DNA of 64,000 bases from Thermocaproicibacter sp041859875 (GTDB taxonomy: Bacteria; Bacillota; Clostridia; Oscillospirales; Acutalibacteraceae), in contig JBFLFY010000002.1 in assembly GCA_041859875.1 (NCBI GenBank), positions 62,001 to 126,000 on the forward strand, written 5' to 3'. Shown here one piece after another: positions 47,238-54,284 of the stretch (positions within the stretch are counted from its first letter, which is position 1; the number at the start of each line of letters is the position of its first letter). A program made the position numbers and the translations under genes. The notes beneath the pieces were generated by a model. The model made no database searches and was not told where the DNA came from. It saw only the letters and a list, made by a program, of their open reading frames with translations.

Positions 47238-48503
47238 TCACAAGTCGGCGCGGCGAAAACGCCGGGTGCCGAAAAATATCAGAATTGCAGAAATAGCTCC
47301 CCACAGTACAAATAGCGCAGTAAAATACTGCGGGTATGCACAGGCAGGTTCCGACCTTGCAAGCCAGGAGCCACAGATTTTCCACGCGGTAAACGGGTTT
47401 GCCGCAGCAAAAAAAGGAAGCGCAGAATTCCACGGCAGGTATTCCGGCAAAAAGGCAAGCACAAACCCAACAAAGCCATAAAGAAGAAAGTCGGCGTAAC
47501 TGCTGTGGCAGAAAACAGCAAGGGTAAAAGCTAGCAAACAAAAAACAGCCTGCAGGGCAAATACAAGACCAATGTTTGCCCAAAGATATTGCAGTACCGT
47601 CATGCGGCTCCATGTGATACAAGGGAAAAAACCGTTTTCGGTTTCCACATTCATCGCACTGGAAACCGAAGCATTCCAAAGGTTGGAAAAATGGAAGCTG
47701 GCAAAGAAGGCCGGAAGTGCCACAGCCATTAAAAGTGCCGGAACCGCCAGTCCGGCAAGCATAGCGGCGCAGAACTGGTCCGCAAGCAGCGTCCGCCCCC
47801 GGCGGCTTGTATAGGCCAGCCCCTGCGTCCCGTGCGCGAACTCAAAATTCACCGTGTAAAGCATAATCAGCACACCGAGCACAGCGCTTTCAAGCAGAAT
47901 GGCCTTAAAGAGTCTCCCATAAAGAGAACTGTGCGTCCGACAACCTGCGCCGGGAAAATAAAGTGTGTCCGCTTCACCATCCGACCGGATTTCATCCACA
48001 CGTTTCTGAAGCGCCGCAGCGTTATTTGCGATTATTGATGCCGGCAAGCCGCTGAGTTTTTGCTTGCTGCAAAAATTTTTGGCTTCTGCGGCAAAGTCCA
48101 ATCCGGCATAAGTGGAGCTGCGGCTTTGAACCGAGTGGTCAAGCTGCAGGATTGCGGCGTCATCGCCCAGCCGGTCCCGCTCAGCCGCAGTCATCTGCCA
48201 TTCATTATTCTGCAGTTCCTGCACCATCGCTTCCGGCTTGACCGCAGATTTCCCGGTCTTTTTCCGGTAAAGGCCTGCCAAATCCTGCGTATATTTTTGC
48301 AGGATGGGAGAAAATTTTTTCTGAAAATCCGCATTAATCTGCACGCCCGTCTGCCCAGCCACATCGTTAACCAGATCGATTTTCCGCTGCTGGTACGAAC
48401 CGGTAGAAATTAAGTAAAAATTAAGTGCGAGAAAAGCAGCCAGAAGCCCAGCGAAAAAGGGCGCGCGGCAAATACGCCGGAAAAGCCACCAAAAAATTTT
48501 CAT
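47238..48503 (-). CDS. ABC-2-type transporter permease (first subunit)
   Basis: This 421-residue protein has the same plan as its downstream partner: one N-terminal membrane helix (about 15-35), a long outside loop (about 36-200), then six hydrophobic segments. The segment GTQGLAYTSRRGRTLLADQ resembles SGVLGLAYTAGKGRKLLGMQ of the partner, suggesting that the two arose by duplication. AGGAGG lies before the ATG. It lies between the ATPase gene and the second permease and overlaps or abuts both. Confidence 0.75.
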   Translation of the reverse strand: MKIFWWLFRRICRAPFFAGLLAAFLALNFYLISTGSYQQRKIDLVNDVAGQTGVQINADFQKKFSPILQKYTQDLAGLYRKKTGKSAVKPEAMVQELQNNEWQMTAAERDRLGDDAAILQLDHSVQSRSSTYAGLDFAAEAKNFCSKQKLSGLPASIIANNAAALQKRVDEIRSDGEADTLYFPGAGCRTHSSLYGRLFKAILLESAVLGVLIMLYTVNFEFAHGTQGLAYTSRRGRTLLADQFCAAMLAGLAVPALLMAVALPAFFASFHFSNLWNASVSSAMNVETENGFFPCITWSRMTVLQYLWANIGLVFALQAVFCLLAFTLAVFCHSSYADFLLYGFVGFVLAFLPEYLPWNSALPFFAAANPFTAWKICGSWLARSEPACAYPQYFTALFVLWGAISAILIFFGTRRFRRADL

Positions 48504-48505
48504 GT

Positions 48506-49372
48506 TTATTCCTCCTGGTAAACGTAGAGGAACACGTCTTCCAGGTTTGGGGAAGCTGCCTGCGCCTGCGGCGGCAGTTCTTCTCCGTCTTGGCGGAGAA
48601 ACCGGAAGCGCGTCTGCCCCGCTTCCTCGCGGCGTGAAAGGACGAAATGCTCCTGCTCAAAGCGGTCGGCTTCCAAGATTGGAATGCTGCATTCAAAAAC
48701 TTTGTCTTTCAGAATTCCACAGAGGCTTTCACGGCCGGTATCACAGTAGACCGTATGGTCTTTTATCATGATGATACGGTTTGCAACGCTTTCAATGTCG
48801 GAAACAATGTGTGTGGAAAGAATGACCACACAGCTTTTTGAAAGTTCCGAGATGATGTTGTGGAAGCGCACGCGTTCTTTTGGGTCCAGCCCGGCAGTCG
48901 GTTCGTCAAGGACAAGAATTTCCGGCTCACCCAAAAGAGCCTGCGCAATACCGACACGCTGCACCATGCCGCCGGAAAACTTTTTCATTTTTTTGTCCGC
49001 CACATCGGCAAGGCCGACTGTTTCCAGCAGCTTGCCGATACGTTGCTCCGCCATGTGGTGTTCCAACCCCTTCAGCGCACCCAGGTAGCGAAGATATTGC
49101 CGTGGAGAGCTGTTGCGGTAGTAACCAAAGTCCTGCGGCAGGTAGCCCAGCTTTTCCCGATATTCCGCACCCATGCTGCGGATTTCCCGCCCGTCGTAAA
49201 CAATCTGCCCCTCTGTAGGGACTAGCAGTGTCACGATCATTTTCATCAAGGTGGTTTTGCCTGCTCCGTTTGGTGCAAGCAGTGCATACACTCCGTGGTC
49301 AAATTCCAGGCTGATGTCCTGAAGAGCAGTAAACTTTCCGAACCTTTTTGTCACATTTTGCACCGTCAGCAT
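48506..49372 (-). CDS. ABC transporter ATP-binding protein
   Basis: This 288-residue ATPase has Walker A (LLAPNGAGKTTLMKM, about residues 34-48), Q-loop YLPQDFGYY, signature KFSGGMVQRVGIAQALLG, Walker B with ILVLDEPTAGLDP and the switch His in LSTHIVSDIES. It powers the two permeases encoded downstream. The C-terminal about 70 residues are family-specific. The ATG at 49372 lies inside the end of the preceding gene (stop 49366), so translation is coupled. Confidence 0.92.
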   Translation of the reverse strand: MLTVQNVTKRFGKFTALQDISLEFDHGVYALLAPNGAGKTTLMKMIVTLLVPTEGQIVYDGREIRSMGAEYREKLGYLPQDFGYYRNSSPRQYLRYLGALKGLEHHMAEQRIGKLLETVGLADVADKKMKKFSGGMVQRVGIAQALLGEPEILVLDEPTAGLDPKERVRFHNIISELSKSCVVILSTHIVSDIESVANRIIMIKDHTVYCDTGRESLCGILKDKVFECSIPILEADRFEQEHFVLSRREEAGQTRFRFLRQDGEELPPQAQAASPNLEDVFLYVYQEE

Positions 49373-50103
49373 AATATTTTCTCCTTTTTCCGCAAAAGCA
49401 GCTGTTTTAGGCCTGAAACGTACAGGCAGGCAAGAACGACGGTCACCACACAATGAAGCGGCAGCGGTACTTCCCGCAGGAAGCGGCCATAGGCCTCTCC
49501 GCAGAAAGTGTCACAAAGGACATTTCCTGGAATCCATGCGGCAGCGACAAGTGTCGGCGCCAGAAGGCCGCCCGGCAGCAGGCTGTAAAGCAGCAGAACG
49601 GAAAGCAGAAACAGCCCGCTTGCTGAAACCATAAACATCCGCCAAAAATCCTCACCAACACCCACAAGGCAGCACACCCCGGCCGTCGCCAAATTTACAA
49701 CGATGTTCGCGCAGCTAAACGTCAGCATCCGGAATACGGTAAGGTGGCAAACGGTGTACTTGCAGGTTCTTTTTAAGTCGTAAGCAGTGCTGAGCTTTTC
49801 TTTCCAGAAGCCGAGAAGACACAGCAGGATGTACAGTGTAGGCGAAGCAGCAAACAGCACACCATACAGTTTGCCGTGTTCTGCAATGGAACCGGTGGAA
49901 CAAAGCAGGCCATACGCCGTACAAAAAACAGCCAACGCGGAAACAAAAAGCACATCGCCCTGATTCTGAAAAATTACCCGCAGGCCAAGGCTGCGGCGCA
50001 TATCCCGCAGTTCCGCAAATAAAGGACGGCGCTGCAGGCCGTGTTTTAAAATACTAGAAACCGCCGCATTCTGTTCTTCCGGCGTTGGGTATTCGATTTT
50101 CAT
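49366..50103 (-). CDS. Membrane protein between the sigma factor and ABC genes, unrecognised family
   Basis: This 245-residue protein has a cytosolic N-terminal part of about 50 residues (YPTPEEQNAAVSSILKHGLQ...RDMRRSLGLRVIFQNQGD) followed by six hydrophobic segments and a basic C-terminus (LLLRKKEKILC). Its position directly after the sigma-factor gene, with a 4-base overlap, and its cytosolic N-terminus make it a candidate membrane regulator (anti-sigma-like) or an accessory transporter subunit. No known anti-sigma motif is visible. GGAGGAG lies before the ATG. Confidence 0.65.
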   Translation of the reverse strand: MKIEYPTPEEQNAAVSSILKHGLQRRPLFAELRDMRRSLGLRVIFQNQGDVLFVSALAVFCTAYGLLCSTGSIAEHGKLYGVLFAASPTLYILLCLLGFWKEKLSTAYDLKRTCKYTVCHLTVFRMLTFSCANIVVNLATAGVCCLVGVGEDFWRMFMVSASGLFLLSVLLLYSLLPGGLLAPTLVAAAWIPGNVLCDTFCGEAYGRFLREVPLPLHCVVTVVLACLYVSGLKQLLLRKKEKILC

Positions 50104-50681
50104 TCGCTCTCCTCCAATCGTTTCTGAATCTTTTTTACCGCAGTATAATACCGGCTTTTTACTGTGCTTTCCGGCATAAAAACAATCTGTGCAATTTGTG
50201 GAAAATTTACTTCTGAAAAAAGCTTCAGCCGCAGAATCTGCTGTGTCGTACCGTCAAAAGTTTCGATTTCCCGCAGTACAAGCGCTGCTGTTTCTTTCTG
50301 CTCCAGCCTGGACTCAAAGCTGCACTCCTGCGGAGGAAGATTCTCGTCATCCAGTGCATCGGTCATTTTTTGGCTCCGGTAACAGCGGCTGCGGAAATAA
50401 TCCGCAATCCGGCGGGAAGCAATGCGGTACAGCCATGTTCGAAAGGAAGCCTTTTTTGCATCGTAATGCCCTGCCGACTGCAGCACACTGATGAAAATCT
50501 CCTGTGTTAAGTCCATAGCAAGCTGCTTTTCCAGCGTCTGACGGTAAGCGTAGGCATAAATTTCGCGGTAGTATTTTTCCACAAGTTCGCCTGCCGCTTT
50601 CCGGTCGTTCCAGAGCCGTATGCGCAGCAAGAGCTTTGCGTCATTTTCTTCCTGCCGCACCCGCTTCACTTCCTTTTCCAT
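50100..50681 (-). CDS. ECF-type sigma-70-family RNA polymerase sigma factor
   Basis: This 193-residue sigma factor has region 2 (LVEKYYREIYAYAYRQTLEKQLAMDLTQEIFISVLQ, then FRTWLYRIASRRIADYFR) and region 4 with a helix-turn-helix (LRLKLFSEVNFPQIAQIVFMPESTVKSRYYTAVKKIQKRL). Regions 1 and 3 are absent, as in ECF sigmas. It heads an operon with a membrane protein and an ABC exporter, so it probably activates this operon in response to an envelope signal. No classical anti-sigma gene follows. The start at 50681 is preferred to upstream in-frame sequence. Its stop overlaps the next gene's start. Confidence 0.85.
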   Translation of the reverse strand: MEKEVKRVRQEENDAKLLLRIRLWNDRKAAGELVEKYYREIYAYAYRQTLEKQLAMDLTQEIFISVLQSAGHYDAKKASFRTWLYRIASRRIADYFRSRCYRSQKMTDALDDENLPPQECSFESRLEQKETAALVLREIETFDGTTQQILRLKLFSEVNFPQIAQIVFMPESTVKSRYYTAVKKIQKRLEESE

Positions 50682-50820
50682 GTATATATTCGCAGAAATA
50701 CTGTAAATCGTCGAAGGGTTCTTCAAATATATTATCATAAATTGCACACTGTATCTCTTCTAAGGCATTAAAAATGAATGGATTTCAATCCATACGGCAG
50801 TCTCTTAAAAAAATAAGCAA

Positions 50821-50863
50821 AAAGAAAAGGCAAAGCACCTTTTTTCGGTACTTTGCCTTTTTC
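50821..50863 (-). terminator. Terminator after the RuBisCO-like operon
   Basis: A stem of about 15 bases with one mismatch (50825-50839 with 50847-50861) and a 7-base loop is followed by a T-rich run on the minus strand. It lies 12 bases after the RuBisCO-like gene stop. Confidence 0.8.
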
Positions 50864-50874
50864 ACAGAAAATAT

Positions 50875-52155
50875 TTATTTTTTATATCCCCAAAGGTCCA
50901 GAGCAATCCGCAGCTCTTCATGCTCTTTCGCAGCTTCATCCAGCGGAATGCCCGCCATAACCGCGTCAATCGATTGGCGCATGGCTTTTGCGCCTGCCGC
51001 TGCACCCTGTGGGTGACCATGAATGGAACCGCCCGGCGCAAGGATAATATCAGTGCCAAGGTCGTTCATATACTTTTCGGTCATACCCGGGTGAACACCG
51101 CCGCCAAGTGACGGCATAGCCGGTTTGAGGCTGTAATAAGGAAGGGAAAGCTCATGTGCCGTCTGAATATACTTCTGGTACTTCAGCGGGTAGCCACCGT
51201 ACGGGGTATTCATCATCACAATATCGGCGCCCGCAAGGCGTGGGAACTTTCCGGAAGCGATTGGGAAACTCATGCCGCTTCCAACGCCTTCGTAAAACAT
51301 TCCGGAACTTGCATAGTGGCCAAGGATCGGGACATTCACGCTTTCGGAAACGCTACGCAGCACACTGTAGCCGACCGCAGCATAGTTGACCATAATAGCC
51401 TTTGCTCCGGCTTCCACCACGCGCTTCGCGTTTTCAAGGACTTTATCGGCACGGTCTGTAACATTTACAATATAGATCGTTTGGTGGCCCGTTTTTTCAT
51501 AAGCCGCCTGCGCCGCTTTGTTATATTCTTTCACGCGCTCAACATTCGGGCAAAACTCCGGGTTGCCAAGCAGCTCGTCATCTTTAATGAAATCCACGCC
51601 GCCAAGGGCAGCTTGGTAGAAAATTTTTGCGCCAACTTCCGGTGTAAAGCCGGTGCATGGCTTAATCATATTCAGAACGAGCGGACGCTTTTCCACGCCG
51701 GTAAGCTTCCGCAGACCTTCAATACCAAACTTCGGCCCTTTGAAGCCGGAAACAAAGCTCTCCGGGAACTGCAGGTCTACCAGCTTTACCTGCACTGAAG
51801 TGGAAGCGTCGTTGCCAAGAAGCGTTGTCATCATCATAGGGAACTGCGAGCCAAAATTAACGGGCGGGTAAGCAATCTGCAGCAGATAAGTTTCCTTTTC
51901 CTTTTCCGGCGTCTGGCCGTAAAGGTCACTCGGGGGCAGGTCAATTACGTTTACAACGCGCCCCATGTATTTTTCGCGCATTTCATCGGTTATGCCCGGT
52001 ACCGGCACCCATGTGCCAACTGTCTGCCCCACAACCATCGCAGAGGCTTTCTGAATTACGTTGACCTCTTTGGGCAGCTCTAGGTAATAAGTCGCAATCA
52101 CATAGTTTTTCTGCCATGCCATTTCATGCAGGGCAAACATATATTCCTGCTTCAT
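50875..52155 (-). CDS. RuBisCO-like protein (form IV), candidate 3-oxo-isoapionate-4-phosphate decarboxylase-type enzyme
   Basis: This protein of about 426 residues is RuBisCO-like throughout. The metal loop GGVDFIKDDELLGN keeps the equivalents of K201, D203 and E204, IKPCTG keeps K175, and APGGSIHGHPQG keeps the phosphate-binding Gly pair. By eye-alignment the K177 equivalent is Cys, H327 is Met, K334 is Gly and S379 is Gly, so CO2 fixation is unlikely. Known RuBisCO-like proteins act in methionine salvage as enolases or isomerases, or in D-apiose catabolism as 3-oxo-isoapionate-4-phosphate decarboxylase or transcarboxylase. The two following tetrulose-isomerase-like partners favour the decarboxylase. 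It overlaps the TIM-like gene by one base. The exact reaction is inferred. Confidence 0.82.
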   Translation of the reverse strand: MKQEYMFALHEMAWQKNYVIATYYLELPKEVNVIQKASAMVVGQTVGTWVPVPGITDEMREKYMGRVVNVIDLPPSDLYGQTPEKEKETYLLQIAYPPVNFGSQFPMMMTTLLGNDASTSVQVKLVDLQFPESFVSGFKGPKFGIEGLRKLTGVEKRPLVLNMIKPCTGFTPEVGAKIFYQAALGGVDFIKDDELLGNPEFCPNVERVKEYNKAAQAAYEKTGHQTIYIVNVTDRADKVLENAKRVVEAGAKAIMVNYAAVGYSVLRSVSESVNVPILGHYASSGMFYEGVGSGMSFPIASGKFPRLAGADIVMMNTPYGGYPLKYQKYIQTAHELSLPYYSLKPAMPSLGGGVHPGMTEKYMNDLGTDIILAPGGSIHGHPQGAAAGAKAMRQSIDAVMAGIPLDEAAKEHEELRIALDLWGYKK

Positions 52156-52967
52156 CATTCCGCCCCTTTCGTATTCTGCTTTTCGAAGAAGAGAGGAAGC
52201 ACCTGGCGGATAATCCGGTTAAAATTGTCGGCATCCCACGCGCTGCGCCCAATAAAAAGCCCGTCAATATGCGGCATGACAATCAGCTTTTCGGCGTTCT
52301 GCGGGTTTACGCTTCCACCGTACAGAACCGGTATCTCCGCTCCGGTTTCCCTGCCAAACAGTTCACTCAGCGTGCGATGAAGCAGCGCATGAATCTGCTC
52401 CGCATATTCTTCCGAAGCCGGCTTGCCGTTTACACCGATGGCCCACACCGGTTCATAAGCAACAATAACATTTTTCGCCTGTTCCGGCGAAACGCCATGC
52501 AGCCCAACTTTCAGCTGTGTGTTCAGCACTTCCGCAGCTACACCGGCATCTTTTTCTTCACCGGTTTCACCAACGCATAAAAGCGGCGTAAAGCCGTGTT
52601 TCAGTGCGGCAAGGACTTTTTTATTTTCCTCTTCATTGCTTTCGCCAAAAATATGTCTGCGCTCCGAATGGCCAATCATAACGATATTCACGCCGATTTC
52701 TTTCAGCATAACCGGCGAGATTTCGCCGGTGAACTGCCCCTCGTCTTCCCAGCTCATATTCTGTGCGCCAAGGAGGATGCTTTCTTCCGGCACCGAAGCT
52801 TTTGCAGCGGAAAGAGCCGTATAGGATGGAATTACAAACAGTTCCATCGTATCGCGTGAAATATCTTTCGTAAGTTCATGCAGCCGAGTCAGAAAATCCG
52901 TCGTCTGGCGGATTGTCTTGTACATCTTGGTGTTGGTGCCAAGATAAATCTTTTTATTTCCGCTCAT
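52155..52967 (-). CDS. Triosephosphate-isomerase paralogue, candidate L-erythrulose-1-phosphate isomerase
   Basis: This 270-residue TIM-barrel protein keeps the catalytic Lys (TNTKMYKT), His (IGHSERR) and Glu (AYEPVWAIG) of triosephosphate isomerase. It departs from the usual forms: NWKMN is NTKMY, loop 6 reads GVNGKPAS, and the phosphate loop GGASL is GRSAW. Such differences suggest a paralogue rather than the housekeeping enzyme. In erythritol and D-apiose pathways a TIM-like enzyme converts L-erythrulose 1-phosphate to D-erythrulose 4-phosphate; the operon fits that role. Start ATG with AGGGAAGG upstream. It lies between the RpiB-like and RuBisCO-like genes. Confidence 0.82.
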   Translation of the reverse strand: MSGNKKIYLGTNTKMYKTIRQTTDFLTRLHELTKDISRDTMELFVIPSYTALSAAKASVPEESILLGAQNMSWEDEGQFTGEISPVMLKEIGVNIVMIGHSERRHIFGESNEEENKKVLAALKHGFTPLLCVGETGEEKDAGVAAEVLNTQLKVGLHGVSPEQAKNVIVAYEPVWAIGVNGKPASEEYAEQIHALLHRTLSELFGRETGAEIPVLYGGSVNPQNAEKLIVMPHIDGLFIGRSAWDADNFNRIIRQVLPLFFEKQNTKGAE

Positions 52968-52990
52968 TCTAATCCTTCCCTGCCGCCTTT

Positions 52991-53455
52991 TTAGCGGAAG
53001 TTTTCTTCTTCAATCGCCGAAATTTCAGCGACTTTCGCTGTGGAGTGACCATCCTGGAACTCCAGTGACGTCCATTCGTCCACAATTTTTTTTGCAAGTT
53101 CCGGTCCTATCACACGCGCGCCCATGCAAAGGACGTTGGCATTGTTGCTGAGGATGGAACGCTCGGCCGAATAAGCGTCGTGGCACACGGTTGCACGGAT
53201 TCCCTTAAATTTGTTCGCGGTAATGCACATGCCAAGGCCCGTGCCGCAAATAAGTACGCCGCGCTTTTTGTAGCCGCTTTCCATAACACGGCTGCAAAGA
53301 TGTTTCGCCACCGTTGGGTAGTTGGTCGGGTCTTCCGGAGAATTGCAGCCTACATCTTCCACGGTAAAGCCCTTTTGGCGGAGGTAGTCGCGTACAAGGT
53401 CTTTCATCGGTACGGCCGCATTGTCACAGCCAATTACATATTCTCTTTCGCTCAT
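52991..53455 (-). CDS. RpiB-family isomerase, candidate D-erythrulose-4-phosphate isomerase
   Basis: This protein of about 154 residues belongs to the RpiB/LacA/LacB family. The catalytic Cys in CGTGLGMCITANKFKGIRA is intact. By alignment from memory to E. coli RpiB, the active-site DHVG becomes DNAA, and the ring-opening His (QHNDTNVL) becomes Ser (LSNNANVL). Loss of the ring-opening His would suit a substrate that cannot cyclise, such as a tetrulose phosphate. In erythritol pathways an RpiB-like enzyme converts D-erythrulose 4-phosphate to D-erythrose 4-phosphate. First gene of the three-gene operon. AAGGAG lies about 14 bases before the ATG, so the exact start is slightly uncertain. Confidence 0.82.
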   Translation of the reverse strand: MSEREYVIGCDNAAVPMKDLVRDYLRQKGFTVEDVGCNSPEDPTNYPTVAKHLCSRVMESGYKKRGVLICGTGLGMCITANKFKGIRATVCHDAYSAERSILSNNANVLCMGARVIGPELAKKIVDEWTSLEFQDGHSTAKVAEISAIEEENFR

Positions 53456-53702
53456 AATTAATATCACTGCTCCTTTGTTTCTGACCGTTTTTGTTGTTTT
53501 ATAGCTATTATAATACATCTAGTTTTTGATTCTTTAAGGTTTTTATGTAATTATGCCTTAAAAACTTTGCTGTGTTTTAATAAATTACACAATATTAAAC
53601 GCATTTTATTTTTTATTTATGAACTATGCTAAAAACGGTCATTTGCAAAATGTTCTGGCATTTGTTCTGCCTGCGCATAATATAAAGCAGGAGGCGGTTT
53701 AA

Positions 53703-54197
53703 ATGTATTTGAAGCCAAACTACGGCGGCCTATACAAGCTGCTGGAACATATGCCGGATGCTCAGGCAGTCCTTCGGGGTGCGCACGGGTACGAAAACCT
53801 GAATGGCACGGCATTTTTCTACCAGGCGCACGGCGGAGTACTGCTCATTGTGCAGATACAGGGGCTTCCACAAAGTGCGGGCAAATGTCCCGCGGACGTT
53901 TTTGGCTTTCACATCCATTCCGGAAGTTCCTGCACGGGTAACGAGAAGGACCCATTTGCGGATACTGGTGGACACTTTAACCCAAACGACTGCCCCCACC
54001 CAGCGCACGCGGGCGACCTTCCACCGCTGTTTGGGTGCCGGGGGTATGCTTTTCTTTCCTTTTTTACCGACCGTTTCGCCGTAAAAGATGTAATTGGCCG
54101 TACCATGATTATTCACCGTATGCCCGACGATTTTACAACACAGCCATCCGGCAGCTCCGGCGCAAAAATTGCCTGCGGGCCGATTACCGCTGGGTGA
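53703..54197 (+). CDS. Cu/Zn superoxide dismutase family protein without signal peptide
   Basis: This 164-residue protein follows the SodC fold. It has GFHIHSG (copper His 46 and 48 equivalents), GGHFNP (bridging His 63), CPHPAHAGDLP (zinc ligands His, His and Asp) and GRTMIIHRMPDDF (copper His 120). The Cys pair for the disulfide is present (SSCTGN, ACGPI). The active-site Arg, normally in GSRLACG, reads Lys (GAKIACG). There is no signal peptide, so it would be cytosolic, unusual for SodC. It may dismutate superoxide or serve another role. AGGAGG precedes the ATG. Monocistronic, divergent from the RpiB-like gene. Confidence 0.82.
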   Translation: MYLKPNYGGLYKLLEHMPDAQAVLRGAHGYENLNGTAFFYQAHGGVLLIVQIQGLPQSAGKCPADVFGFHIHSGSSCTGNEKDPFADTGGHFNPNDCPHPAHAGDLPPLFGCRGYAFLSFFTDRFAVKDVIGRTMIIHRMPDDFTTQPSGSSGAKIACGPITAG

Positions 54198-54215
54198 TGG
54201 CTACGCAGAACATAG

Positions 54216-54254
54216 AAAAATCCCCGGAAAAGAGGAAGAATTCTTTTCCGGGGA
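54216..54254 (-). terminator. Rho-independent terminator of the GH1 gene
   Basis: A perfect 13-base stem (54221-54233 with 54242-54254) with an 8-base loop is followed on the minus strand by T5. It also stands just after the convergent SOD-family gene. Confidence 0.9.
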
Positions 54255-54284
54255 CAGATTTAATTCTGCAACATGATAAGCAAT

